This document shows positions 1 to 9,084 of a stretch of DNA of 64,000 bases, piece by piece. The notes under the pieces are model-generated. The model was not told the origin of the DNA and ran no database searches. It was given only the letters and a program-made list of their open reading frames with translations. A program made the position numbers and the translations under genes. How positions within the stretch are numbered: the stretch's first letter is position 1; each line of letters opens with the position of its first letter. Source of the stretch: Bacteroidota bacterium (lineage in GTDB: Bacteria; Bacteroidota; Bacteroidia; Cytophagales; Cyclobacteriaceae); contig JACPVX010000044.1 in assembly GCA_016191555.1 (NCBI GenBank), positions 113,531 to 177,530 of the forward strand, read 5' to 3'.

Positions 1-714
1 GTGCGCAGCATAGCCAAATCAAAAGCGATGGACGAAGAGTTTGAAAAGGAAATTATACCTCCGTTTGTCGTAAAGGCATTAGGTGCAGAAATATTTGATG
101 AGGAATTGTATCAAGGGAATGACATTGCGGGTGTTGTTACGGGTTTAGCCTGGACACAAGTTGGTGGTGATATACTTTTTATAGAATCAAGTTTAAGCAA
201 AGGCAAAGGAGCACTCACGATTTCCGGTCAGTTGGGTGATGTGATGAAAGAATCGGCCATGGCTGCATTGTCGTATTTGAAATCAAATGCGGAGTCGTTG
301 GGCATTGATCATCGCGTGTTTCAGCAATACGATTTGCACATTCACGTGCCGGCTGGAGCTGTGCCGAAAGATGGACCTTCGGCAGGTATTACCATGTTGA
401 CTTCCTTAGCTTCGATCTTTACACAGCGCAAAGTAAAATCCAATCTCGCGATGACGGGTGAAATTACGTTGCGTGGTAAAGTATTGCCGGTAGGTGGCAT
501 CAAAGAAAAAATTCTGGCTGCCAAGCGAAGCGGAATCAAAGAGATTATTTTAAGTGCTCGCAACCAACGCGATATTGCCGAAATAGAAAAAAACTACATC
601 AAAGGATTGACTTTCCATTACGTGGATTCAGTAGAGCAAGTGCTGAAGATTGCGTTATTGAAAGAAAAGGTAGAGAAGCCGATGGAGTTTAGTTTGGCAG
701 AACAGAAATCGTAA
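1..714 (+). CDS. lon: Lon protease, C-terminal part (cut by window edge)
   Basis: Last 237 residues of the ATP-dependent Lon protease; the AAA+ part lies left of the window. What is seen is the S16 proteolytic domain. The Ser-Lys dyad is visible as Ser127 in PKDGPSAG and Lys170 in GGIKEK, 43 residues apart as in E. coli Lon (Ser679/Lys722). Lon degrades misfolded and regulatory proteins in the cytoplasm. The first codon of the window is internal, so no start is called. After the domain there is only a short charged tail ending with TAA. A second ATP-dependent protease subunit, HslU, lies 2.6 kb downstream but is separated by an unrelated receptor gene with its own promoter. Confidence 0.96.
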   Translation: MRSIAKSKAMDEEFEKEIIPPFVVKALGAEIFDEELYQGNDIAGVVTGLAWTQVGGDILFIESSLSKGKGALTISGQLGDVMKESAMAALSYLKSNAESLGIDHRVFQQYDLHIHVPAGAVPKDGPSAGITMLTSLASIFTQRKVKSNLAMTGEITLRGKVLPVGGIKEKILAAKRSGIKEIILSARNQRDIAEIEKNYIKGLTFHYVDSVEQVLKIALLKEKVEKPMEFSLAEQKS

Positions 715-733
715 AACGACCGCATATTGATTA

Positions 734-767
734 TTTGTATTGATCGCGGAATAAAACGATAGTTTTG
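734..767 (+). promoter_or_regulatory. Bacteroidota-type promoter before the TonB-type receptor
   Basis: TTTG at 734-737 and TAGTTTTG at 760-767 are 22 bases apart, fitting the Bacteroidota pattern TTTG-N(17-23)-TAnnTTTG. The receptor start codon at 801 lies 33 bases downstream. The match is by sequence only. Confidence 0.6.
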
Positions 768-800
768 TTTGTCTAAGATTAGATTGATCCGACTATCGAT

Positions 801-3197
801 ATGCGCTATTTATTAATTGTTTTCTTTTTGGCGCCTGCGCTGATTTCCCATGGTCAGATCAAGTCAGTTACTATTTCGGGTATTGTCAAAGATAAGTCGA
901 GCAATCTCTCGTACGTAAACGTAGTTTTAAAAAAAGAAATCGACTCTACTTTTGTGACAGGTGCCGTTACAAATGAGGAAGGCCGTTTTCTACTCACCAA
1001 CATCAAGCCCGGTAATTATCTGCTTGAATTTTCATTTATAGGATACAACACGAAGAAGCAGCCGCTTTATGTGGGTAGCCTTACGGAATATTTAGATGTA
1101 GCCTCCGTTTCACTGGAAGAAGATGCGAAGATATTGAACGAAGTAGTAGCTACTGGCCAACAAGATGCAGTAAATGAGAAACTGGATCGAAAAGTTTTTT
1201 CAGTGACCGATAATCTCAGCCAAAGCGGTGGCTCGGTATTGCAAGCGATGCAAAACTTGCCGGGTGTAACGGTGCAAGATGGGAAAGTACAATTGCGCGG
1301 CAATGATAAAGTGGTGATGCTGATTGATGGTAAGCAAACGGCATTGACTGGTTTCGGCAGCCAATCTGGATTGGATAACTTGCCCGCTTCTGCCATCGAG
1401 AAGATTGAAATTATTAACAATCCCTCTGCAAAGTATGATGCCAACGGCAACGCGGGTATCATTAACATCATTTATAAGAAAAATACACACGAAGGATTCA
1501 ATGGCAAGGTAGGCTTTGCGGTTGGGCTTGGCGCATTATGGGTTCGGCAGGATAATCTTCCCACCATTCGTCCGCAGTATCAGGCTACTCCTAAAATTAA
1601 TCCTTCACTGTCACTTAATTATCGGAAACATAAAATCAATGCTTTCTTTCAAGGAGATTATCTGTACACGGAAACACTCAACAAAAATGAATTTGTAACA
1701 CGTACCTATACAGACGGAACGATCATCAGTCAACAGACGAAGCGGAATCGAAATACAGCTTTTACTACACTAAAAGCGGGTATCGACTGGACGATGAATG
1801 ATGCTAATACGCTTACTATTTCAGGGTTGTTTGGCAGCGAGCAGATTATCGATAATGGAGACGAGCCATTCTTTAATGGAAAGACAGGTGAACGATTGCG
1901 TTTGTGGCAATTTTTGGAAGACGAATTGAAGACGACCATCATGGCGACAGCCGCTTATCAGCATAAGTTTAAAGAAGCGGGGCGCTTATTGAATGTAGGA
2001 TTCAACTACACGTTTCATCGAGAAGATGAGCGTTATAATTTCACCAATATTCTTCCAACTTATACCGGATTGGATGCTTTCAAATTAATCTCGGATGAAT
2101 CGGTTTATGATCTTAATATCGACTACATCCGACCGCTTCGATATGGTCGTTTAGAGACAGGGGTAAAATTGCGTAACCGCGATATTCCCACCAATATGCT
2201 TTTCATTCCTGGGCTTAATTCACCCTTGGATGTTAATGCCGGAGGAGTGGCTACTTATAAAGAACTCATTCCTGCTGTGTATGGAAATTATATCTACGAA
2301 AGTAAAAAAGTAGAAGCGGAGATTGGTTTGCGAATGGAGTATGTGCGCATCGATTATGAAGTGGGTCCGAACCATCCGGTGTACAAAACCAGTGGCTATG
2401 ATTATACACAGCCTTTCCCAAGTGTTCGCTTTGCTTACAAATTAAATGATCGTGAGAAGTTGTCGGTGTTTTTTAATCGCAGAGTCGATCGTCCGAACGA
2501 AGTAGATATTCGTATTTTTCCAAAGTATGATGATGCCGAAATTATTAAGGTAGGAAATCCCGGTTTGCGCCCACAGTTTACCAACGCGGTAGAGCTAGGT
2601 TATAAGTCCAGCGGTTTGAAGGGATATATCTACGCTGCGGCTTATCATCGGTTTGCCGATGGCACGATCACGCGCATTTCGAGTACCGTAGGTTCTAGCC
2701 CATTGATTTATGCAATCTTTCAGAATGCAGGTAAAAGTTACAACACAGGCTTGGAAGTAGTGATCAATCAAGAGATATCAACACATTATTCATTTAGCAT
2801 TAACATGAATGGATACCACAATCAGATCAATGCTTTTTCAGTGTTGAATCTGTATCCTGCAACCAATACTTTCTCGGCAGAGAAGCAAGAACTCTTTTCA
2901 GGAAATGTGAAGGTCAATAATCAGTTTCGATTGTCGAATGGAGTGGAGGCTCAGATCACTGCTATCTATCAAGCTCCGGATATTATTCCGCAAGGTACCA
3001 TAGCAGCCCGATTTACAATCGATGCAGGCGCAAAAAAGTCGATACAAAAAGGCAAAGGTGAACTGTTTTTAAATGCTACTGATTTATTGAATTCGTTAAT
3101 TATAAAAAAGCAAGTTCAAGGTCAGGGATTTAATTATACCAGCACAGATTACTACGAGACACAAGTCGTCCGGCTTGGGTACAATTATAAGTTCTAA
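801..3197 (+). CDS. TonB-dependent receptor-like outer-membrane beta-barrel protein
   Basis: 798 residues. A signal peptide ends near HGQ (residue 19). Residues about 24-110 form a carboxypeptidase regulatory-like (beta-sandwich) domain with the typical GxVKD start and FIGY motif. Residues about 115-225 form the plug domain (LPGVTVQDG, VMLIDGKQ, IEIINNPSAKYDANGNAGIINI). The rest is a barrel of the OMP_b-brl_3 type ending in the aromatic NYKF. Such proteins sit in the outer membrane; most use TonB energy to import ligands, but this subgroup is often of unknown substrate. It stands alone: no SusD partner or anti-sigma factor is adjacent, so the ligand cannot be guessed. It has its own promoter, and a weak hairpin follows the stop. 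Confidence 0.9.
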   Translation: MRYLLIVFFLAPALISHGQIKSVTISGIVKDKSSNLSYVNVVLKKEIDSTFVTGAVTNEEGRFLLTNIKPGNYLLEFSFIGYNTKKQPLYVGSLTEYLDVASVSLEEDAKILNEVVATGQQDAVNEKLDRKVFSVTDNLSQSGGSVLQAMQNLPGVTVQDGKVQLRGNDKVVMLIDGKQTALTGFGSQSGLDNLPASAIEKIEIINNPSAKYDANGNAGIINIIYKKNTHEGFNGKVGFAVGLGALWVRQDNLPTIRPQYQATPKINPSLSLNYRKHKINAFFQGDYLYTETLNKNEFVTRTYTDGTIISQQTKRNRNTAFTTLKAGIDWTMNDANTLTISGLFGSEQIIDNGDEPFFNGKTGERLRLWQFLEDELKTTIMATAAYQHKFKEAGRLLNVGFNYTFHREDERYNFTNILPTYTGLDAFKLISDESVYDLNIDYIRPLRYGRLETGVKLRNRDIPTNMLFIPGLNSPLDVNAGGVATYKELIPAVYGNYIYESKKVEAEIGLRMEYVRIDYEVGPNHPVYKTSGYDYTQPFPSVRFAYKLNDREKLSVFFNRRVDRPNEVDIRIFPKYDDAEIIKVGNPGLRPQFTNAVELGYKSSGLKGYIYAAAYHRFADGTITRISSTVGSSPLIYAIFQNAGKSYNTGLEVVINQEISTHYSFSINMNGYHNQINAFSVLNLYPATNTFSAEKQELFSGNVKVNNQFRLSNGVEAQITAIYQAPDIIPQGTIAARFTIDAGAKKSIQKGKGELFLNATDLLNSLIIKKQVQGQGFNYTSTDYYETQVVRLGYNYKF

Positions 3198-3227
3198 TGT
3201 TAGTGCTTCCTAATTTCAGGGTTATTA

Positions 3228-3244
3228 GGAGTCAAAAAGACTCC
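3228..3244 (+). terminator. short hairpin after the receptor gene
   Basis: GGAGTC and GACTCC are separated by five A residues, 31 bases after the receptor stop; a T-rich stretch follows only about 10 bases later. It may end receptor transcription before hslU, but it is a weak terminator by shape. Confidence 0.35.
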
Positions 3245-3308
3245 GTTTAAAATCCTTTTTCATTTCTTCATTTGGTTCTACCTTTACAGTTCATCATTAA
3301 CGCGAAGA

Positions 3309-4703
3309 ATGAAAAAAATAGAAGGATTGACACCGCAGGAGATTGTAAAGGAATTGGACAAATACATTATCGGCCAGCGTGACGCCAAACGCAACGTTGC
3401 CATTGCTTTGCGAAACAGATGGAGAAGAATGAATGTGCAAACAGACATCAAGAACGATATTATTCCCAATAACATTCTTATGATTGGTGCGACCGGGGTG
3501 GGCAAGACGGAGATTGCGCGCAGGCTGGCAAAGATTGCTGATGCTCCTTTTGTAAAAGTTGAAGCATCGAAGTTTACAGAAGTGGGTTACGTGGGGCGTG
3601 ATGTAGAAAGTATGGTGCGTGATTTGGTGGAACAATCGGTCAATATGGTAAAGGCCCGCAAGAAAGAAGAGGTAAAGGAGAAGGCAGCCGTAACTGTGGA
3701 AGAGATCATTTTAGATGCATTAATCCCGCCCATGCGCAAATCTACTGGATTTCAATTGCCTAATGGTGACACAGAAGAAGTGCCTTCATCAGATGTTGAA
3801 TTAAATGAAAGAACGCGCAATTTATTTCGCGAGAAAATTAAAAATGGGGAACTGGAGGAACGGAAAATTGAAATTGATATCAAACAGAGTGGAGCACATG
3901 GTGTAGGTATGATTGGTGCAGGCATGATGGATGAGGTTTCAATGATGAACCTGCAAGAGATGCTCAGTGGCATGATGCCCAAGAAAGCGAAAAAGCGCAA
4001 GGTAACGGTGGCTGAAGCTCGAAAGATTCTAATGGAAGAAGAAGCTGCTAAGTTGATTGATATGGATGAGGTGAAGGAAGAAGCTATTCGCAAAGCCGAA
4101 GATGCCGGTATCATCTTTATTGATGAGATTGATAAAATAGCTTCTGGTTCGGGCAAGAAGGGCGGAGGCGGGCCGGATGTGAGCCGTGAGGGTGTGCAGC
4201 GCGACTTGCTACCAATTGTAGAAGGCAGTACTGTCAACACAAAATATGGCTCAATCAAAACAGACCATGTTTTGTTTGTGGCAGCCGGGGCTTTTCATAT
4301 TTCAAAACCATCTGATCTAATTCCCGAACTGCAAGGTCGATTTCCAATTCGGGTGGAATTAAACAATCTTACGCAAAAGGACTTTGTTAGTATCTTAACA
4401 GAACCCAAAAATGCATTGACCAAACAATACGAGGCATTGTTTCAAGCGGAAAATGTGTCGATAGTATTTGAAGAAGAAGCGATCAACGAGATTGCCCAAA
4501 CAGCTTTTGATATTAATGCCGAAATTGAAAACATTGGAGCAAGACGCTTACACACGGTGATGAGTAAGTTATTAAATGAGTTTTTATTCGATGTGCCAGA
4601 TAAAATTAAACCGCCAGCGTCACTCATTATCTCCAAAGAGATGGTGAAAGAAAAACTAAATGGGTTAATAAAAAATAAGGACTTGAGCGAATACATCTTA
4701 TAG
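3309..4703 (+). CDS. hslU: HslU, ATPase subunit of the HslUV protease
   Basis: 464 residues, normal length. HslU is the AAA+ unfoldase that feeds proteins into the HslV peptidase in the cytoplasm. The N-terminus has the family motif LTPQEIV and GQRDAKRNVAIALRNRWRR. Walker A is GATGVGKT (residues 60-67), Walker B is IIFIDEIDK (near residue 270), the intermediate domain lies between (about 110-230), and sensor-type AxIAxxINxxxENIGARRLH is seen near residue 410. The C-terminus DLSEYIL is the conserved tail that docks into HslV. hslV is not in this window, although the two are often adjacent. A TACCTTTA -7-like box at 3279-3286 lies 22 bases before the ATG. Confidence 0.97.
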   Translation: MKKIEGLTPQEIVKELDKYIIGQRDAKRNVAIALRNRWRRMNVQTDIKNDIIPNNILMIGATGVGKTEIARRLAKIADAPFVKVEASKFTEVGYVGRDVESMVRDLVEQSVNMVKARKKEEVKEKAAVTVEEIILDALIPPMRKSTGFQLPNGDTEEVPSSDVELNERTRNLFREKIKNGELEERKIEIDIKQSGAHGVGMIGAGMMDEVSMMNLQEMLSGMMPKKAKKRKVTVAEARKILMEEEAAKLIDMDEVKEEAIRKAEDAGIIFIDEIDKIASGSGKKGGGGPDVSREGVQRDLLPIVEGSTVNTKYGSIKTDHVLFVAAGAFHISKPSDLIPELQGRFPIRVELNNLTQKDFVSILTEPKNALTKQYEALFQAENVSIVFEEEAINEIAQTAFDINAEIENIGARRLHTVMSKLLNEFLFDVPDKIKPPASLIISKEMVKEKLNGLIKNKDLSEYIL

Positions 4704-4729
4704 CGCAACGACTGCAATTTTGAAATCAG

Positions 4730-6601
4730 TTGACCCGTATATTAATCTTCTGTGTGAAGTCATTACGCAAGTGCATTCTGGCGTTACTATCAAGAAATAG
4801 AAATACGCTTCAACCGAGTGTATCCATTCAGCAATTAATAATTTTCATTCTTGTCTGCATTGGATCAGAATCTTCATTCGCCCAGTCCAAAGATTCTGTA
4901 AAGGCAAGCCCTATTGCCCGAGCGTATCAGCGGGGCATGAAATTGATTACCACCACACCCACGGATACGATTTTAAATGCAAAGAATTCCGATCCTTTTT
5001 TGCCTTATGAAGGCAAGGTGATTCGTTACATCTATTTCCAGCAAATCGGATTTGAGAAGTCCATTTATGATAGCACCAGGAAAATCAATTCAGCTATTAG
5101 TGAATTTGCGAACGACCTACATGCGGCTACACGCGAATCTACTTTGCGTAAGCACTTGTTCTTTCGAGAAAACATGCGTGTGAATCCTTACTTACTAGCC
5201 GATAATGAGCGCTACTTACGTGATCGCGATTTTTTATTGGATGATCGAATTTTGGTAACACCCGTTTCTGCAAACTCAGACTCGGTTGATATCACGGTTA
5301 TTACGCGTGACGTTTTTAGTGGAGGTATTAACATAGAAGGCGATTTACCACGTGCACCTCAGGTAAGTATGTACGATAATAATTTTTTAGGCCGCGGCCA
5401 GCGAATTCAAATGGCTTTGTTGAACGACCCCAACCGAAACCCTGCCTTTGGTTTTGCTACATTCTATCGGAAGAGTAGTGTTTTTGGATCTCTTACGGAT
5501 TTGGAAATAGGGTATACACAAATGAAATCAGGAATTTTATACGGAGCTGAAAATGAATACTCTTACTTTTTTCGATTAAACCGTCCGCTCGTATCTTCAT
5601 ATACTCGATTTGCTGGAGGCGTAGATATCAGTAGTAATAAGTCTCAAAATGTTTTTAGAAAGCCTGATAGCGTATTTACTCAGTATCAATATAATCAGGT
5701 AGACTTATGGACCGGTTATAATTTTGGAATCTATCCGAAAAGAGTAAACGTATTCAGGTATTTTCTGGCTGTGCGATACTTTGATGGCAGCGTATTTGAT
5801 CAACACCGCGAGTTAGAATTACCAGATGCATCGCGCAGTGTGCGTGTGGTCGCGTACTTGTCTGAGTTTACCTTGTATCGTCAGGAGTTTTATAAAACAA
5901 GATTCGTTTTAGGCTTTGGTAGAACCGAAGACGTGCCCTTTGGATTATCGCTTTCGTTCACAGGAGGGCTTGCCTCACAGTATGGAAGTGAACGAGCTTA
6001 TACGGGTGTCAAACTCATGTATTCGTGGGTAAATAAAGTTGGAAGTATTTTTCGTTTAGATTTGCAAACCGGAGCATTTATTAAGAAAAGCATTTTGCAG
6101 GATGGTGTATTCAATGCACGTATGTCGTATTATACGCCTGCTTACAGACTTAGAAAATATAAAGTTCGAACTTTGGTGAGTGGCAGTTATACCACTCTAT
6201 TTCAGCGCACCCTTTCCGGTTACACCACAATTGCCAGAAATGATCTGGAAGGATTCATTACTCCTTTAGCCCAAGGAACTCAGAAATTCCAACTGAAAGT
6301 TGAATCAACTTTATATACACCATGGAGCATACTCGGCTTTCGTTTAGCACCTTTTCTGGGTACAGATGTGGTAACTTTGGATTGTAAGGAATGCACCACC
6401 GTCTCAGGTACTGCATTCGCGCTTAGCTCAGGCATTCGCATGCGAAATGAAAACTTAATTTTTGGAACCATTGAATTCCGGCTAGTATATTTTCCTAAAT
6501 CCGATTGGAGTTCTAGTTTTTGGCAAACCCAATACAATCAAAATTTAAGAATCAAAAGTTCAGATTTAATTGTACGTCCACCTTCATTAGTAGTATATTG
6601 A
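4730..6601 (+). CDS. Omp85/BamA-like outer-membrane protein
   Basis: About 623 residues from a TTG at 4730; the true start is unsure because no ATG precedes the signal peptide, whose hydrophobic core is followed by SSFAQ near residue 52. Residues about 85-185 look like a POTRA domain (GKVIRYIYF, a long helix, then ENMRVNPYLLADNERYLRD, the usual Bacteroidota POTRA wording). Residues about 195-623 form a beta-barrel that ends in VVY. The architecture suggests a BamA/TamA/FhaC-like transporter or assembly factor in the outer membrane, but with one or two POTRA domains it is too short to be BamA itself. It lies 26 bases after hslU and 16 bases before the next gene, so co-transcription is likely. 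Substrate unknown. Confidence 0.75.
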   Translation: MTRILIFCVKSLRKCILALLSRNRNTLQPSVSIQQLIIFILVCIGSESSFAQSKDSVKASPIARAYQRGMKLITTTPTDTILNAKNSDPFLPYEGKVIRYIYFQQIGFEKSIYDSTRKINSAISEFANDLHAATRESTLRKHLFFRENMRVNPYLLADNERYLRDRDFLLDDRILVTPVSANSDSVDITVITRDVFSGGINIEGDLPRAPQVSMYDNNFLGRGQRIQMALLNDPNRNPAFGFATFYRKSSVFGSLTDLEIGYTQMKSGILYGAENEYSYFFRLNRPLVSSYTRFAGGVDISSNKSQNVFRKPDSVFTQYQYNQVDLWTGYNFGIYPKRVNVFRYFLAVRYFDGSVFDQHRELELPDASRSVRVVAYLSEFTLYRQEFYKTRFVLGFGRTEDVPFGLSLSFTGGLASQYGSERAYTGVKLMYSWVNKVGSIFRLDLQTGAFIKKSILQDGVFNARMSYYTPAYRLRKYKVRTLVSGSYTTLFQRTLSGYTTIARNDLEGFITPLAQGTQKFQLKVESTLYTPWSILGFRLAPFLGTDVVTLDCKECTTVSGTAFALSSGIRMRNENLIFGTIEFRLVYFPKSDWSSSFWQTQYNQNLRIKSSDLIVRPPSLVVY

Positions 6602-6617
6602 ATGGTCAGATACGACT

Positions 6618-8489
6618 ATGAAGCTACGATACCTACTCATTGTTTCTTTGTGTCTATTCAGTTTACAACAAGCAGTTGCCTGGGTTTATCCTGAGCATCG
6701 CAGAATAGCCATATTAGCCATTCAAAAATTGTCTGAACCACAACGTATTGTTTTAGAGCGCCTATGGGCAGAAGCACGCCTAGGTCACGAAAATCGATTA
6801 ACATCTGATTTGTTTGACTTACATCCACCGCTTCGCCCACAACAATTGGATTATGCTTCGTGGATGGGTATTGCCGGAGACCACAGTTGTTCTCCGGAGG
6901 CCATGCTAAACACCGTTTTATATAGCGATTGGATTTTACGAGTGGCCGAAATCACTTTTCGTCTCGAAGCGGATTTAGCAAAATCGAAAAATGCCAGTCA
7001 ATTAGTTAATGCTTTGCGCGATTCGGACATCAAATTGCAACATGCTGATATTGATTACGCCACGCGGGCGGGTTCGAATAATGTTCATTTTTTACTTTCG
7101 CGAAGAACCTCCAGTGAACGTGCCGAAGAATTTTTAGCCAACAGCTTGCGCGATAGCGTAGACCTCAATGCCATTGCAGCCTATGCATGGTTTCACACAC
7201 TCGCTCTTCGAAAAGCAGCTCTCTATTCAGCAAACACCACACCTGTCGAACAAAAACCTTCACTCGCTTTAGCAGCGCTTGCCGATGAAGCTTTTGCTAT
7301 TCATTTTTTGCAGGACATGTTTTCTGCCGGTCACATTGCAGGTACATGGGGCAATGCTTCACTTCGCAAAGGCACACACGATTATTACAATGAGCGCGGC
7401 TTAGAAGTAATCACATGGGAAGGAACAAAACGGGTGGCAAAAGGAGATGCATACATGCGTGAGGAGGATGCAGATTTTGCAGCAGAAGCAGTTAAGTTGA
7501 GTTTGCAACAATTGATCAATGCAGCTGAGGGCAATGCGACAAAGCCTAATGCCGATTGGATAAGTGTAAAATTGCGACCCGACACATTGGATATTTGTAA
7601 GAGCGCCCTTTTACCTAATGGCAAACTTGATTTTGATCTGGTGAAAGAGGTGCTAATGAAAACTCCAGTTCCAGGCTTAGGTTCGGGCCTGGGCGAGCTA
7701 CCTCGGTTTCGATCTGAGTTGGGTTTATTTCTGGGACTTTCTACTTCCGTGAATGTTTCGTCTATTCGTGGTGGATTTGCGCAGGGGCAAGAAGTGCCAG
7801 GTAGTGTTGCCGGCCTGGAGGCGGATGTAATGATCGGATATGGATTGGAAGGCGTGCTGAATCAAACTGGTGACGGATTGGTTTTTTTTCAAGCCGGGTG
7901 GCGACAAGATTCACCTTCCTCTACGCAGTTTTCAAACAATGATCCCAATTATCAAGCTAATAGTATCACTTCGATTATTCCGGGACGATCGGCTTATAGC
8001 GTTAGGCTTCGCTTTCCCTTTTGGTTAGTGCCTGGCGATTTATTGCTGGCCGGTCCCATCCTCGGGTTCACACATCCAAAAGCATTTCAAAAAATTGGAG
8101 TGGAGGCAGTTAACGGTGGTGTGATTGGGTGGCAATCGCGATTTGCCACCCCCATCGGCCGGTTTCAATTTATTTTAGGTCGGGAAGTTGGATTATCTAT
8201 TTACGGACTGGGTGGCACTGCCGATGCTTTGTTCGTTCCCACCAGTCCAAATACACTCGCTATCGTAACCTATAAGTCGATCAAATATGACTTTCCATTT
8301 TTGGAATACCAACCTGTTCGATCGTTTTCACAGTCGCAAAGTTCTGCACTCAAGTTGCAGTTTTCTTTTGGTGTGGATACGCCTTTCAAAATGTCTACCG
8401 TTACACCTGCAAATCAAACTGAACTCGATTTAAAACCAATCTGGTATGTATCGGCACGTTTGATTTTTAATTGGCGTTATTATTTTTGA
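6618..8489 (+). CDS. Zn-dependent PLC/P1-nuclease-like domain fused to a C-terminal barrel-like domain
   Basis: 623 residues. A signal peptide ends in QQAVA, so cleavage would expose Trp22 as the first residue, with His27 five residues later. P1 nuclease has Trp1 and His6 as zinc ligands at exactly this spacing. His229, Asp233 and His239 (HFLQDMFSAGH) repeat the His116/Asp120/His126 spacing of P1 nuclease. Asp88, His157, His254 and an acidic residue at 255-259 are possible further ligands. Residues about 360-623 change to Gly/aromatic-rich alternating strands and end in NWRYYF, as outer-membrane barrels do. I infer a zinc hydrolase (phosphodiester or phospholipid substrate) displayed at the outer membrane. 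It follows the Omp85-like gene by 16 bases and ends 5 bases from the convergent phosphatase gene. Confidence 0.65.
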   Translation: MKLRYLLIVSLCLFSLQQAVAWVYPEHRRIAILAIQKLSEPQRIVLERLWAEARLGHENRLTSDLFDLHPPLRPQQLDYASWMGIAGDHSCSPEAMLNTVLYSDWILRVAEITFRLEADLAKSKNASQLVNALRDSDIKLQHADIDYATRAGSNNVHFLLSRRTSSERAEEFLANSLRDSVDLNAIAAYAWFHTLALRKAALYSANTTPVEQKPSLALAALADEAFAIHFLQDMFSAGHIAGTWGNASLRKGTHDYYNERGLEVITWEGTKRVAKGDAYMREEDADFAAEAVKLSLQQLINAAEGNATKPNADWISVKLRPDTLDICKSALLPNGKLDFDLVKEVLMKTPVPGLGSGLGELPRFRSELGLFLGLSTSVNVSSIRGGFAQGQEVPGSVAGLEADVMIGYGLEGVLNQTGDGLVFFQAGWRQDSPSSTQFSNNDPNYQANSITSIIPGRSAYSVRLRFPFWLVPGDLLLAGPILGFTHPKAFQKIGVEAVNGGVIGWQSRFATPIGRFQFILGREVGLSIYGLGGTADALFVPTSPNTLAIVTYKSIKYDFPFLEYQPVRSFSQSQSSALKLQFSFGVDTPFKMSTVTPANQTELDLKPIWYVSARLIFNWRYYF

Positions 8490-8494
8490 TTGAC

Positions 8495-9001
8495 TTAATC
8501 GACCTTTTTCGGATAATGAAACCATTCCATTTTACCACTTCCAAATTGCGCATCGCACCACCGTGCATGCGAAAATGAAATTACGACAACACCACATGTA
8601 GGAATATTCACGATGGCTTCATTAGAAATAGCATTTACAAATTCAGTCAGTCCGGGATTGTGACCAAACAGTAAAGCGATTTCTTCGTGATCGTTTTTAC
8701 GATCTGGAATTTCTTGCACAACCTGTAGGATCAATTCTTTCTCTGCATGATAGAGCCTTTGATCAATGAGGACTTTGTTGGGTGAAAAATCTAATTTTTT
8801 GGAGATATGCTTGCAGGTTTCCATCGCTCGAACCGCGGGGCTTGAAATCACATTGTCGGGTGTGATCTTCATTTCACGAAGCAATTTGCCCATACGAGGC
8901 GCATCTTTCTCACCGCGTTTGTTGAGTTGGCGATCAAAGTCATCCAATGATGGATCTTCCCAACTTGATTTGGCATGGCGAATGATAATCAGCTTTTTCA
9001 T
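8495..9001 (-). CDS. SixA-like histidine phosphatase
   Basis: 168 residues from the ATG at 9001; a TTG 15 bases upstream is less likely because MKKLIIIRHAKSSW is the normal beginning of this family. The histidine phosphatase (phosphoglycerate mutase-like) fold is shown by the RHAKSSW motif with the phospho-accepting His, by ISSPAVRAMET, and by the second catalytic His in LFGHNPGL. SixA removes phosphate from phosphohistidine in HPt domains in E. coli; small bacterial homologues like this one are annotated by similarity and their substrates are usually untested. It is transcribed divergently from the acyltransferase gene and converges on the hydrolase/barrel gene with only 5 bases between stops. 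Confidence 0.85.
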   Translation of the reverse strand: MKKLIIIRHAKSSWEDPSLDDFDRQLNKRGEKDAPRMGKLLREMKITPDNVISSPAVRAMETCKHISKKLDFSPNKVLIDQRLYHAEKELILQVVQEIPDRKNDHEEIALLFGHNPGLTEFVNAISNEAIVNIPTCGVVVISFSHARWCDAQFGSGKMEWFHYPKKVD

Positions 9002-9070
9002 AGGTAATATCTTCAATGGTGATGACTAGATTCGTTGCTCATTCCTAGTTAAATTTACAAATCCTACTCG

Positions 9071-9078
9071 TATCTTTG
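9071..9078 (+). promoter_or_regulatory. -7 promoter box close to the acyltransferase start
   Basis: TATCTTTG matches TAnnTTTG fully and ends 6 bases before the ATG at 9085. This argues against the TTG at 9076, which lies inside the box, and suggests a leaderless or nearly leaderless mRNA. No clear -33 TTTG was found. Confidence 0.55.
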
Positions 9079-9084
9079 CAGTCC

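Noticed and set aside
342..563. Antisense open frames inside lon, hslU, hrpB and other genes
   Set aside because: They lie opposite clear conserved genes, have no family likeness and reflect codon pattern; the plus- or minus-strand partner explains them.
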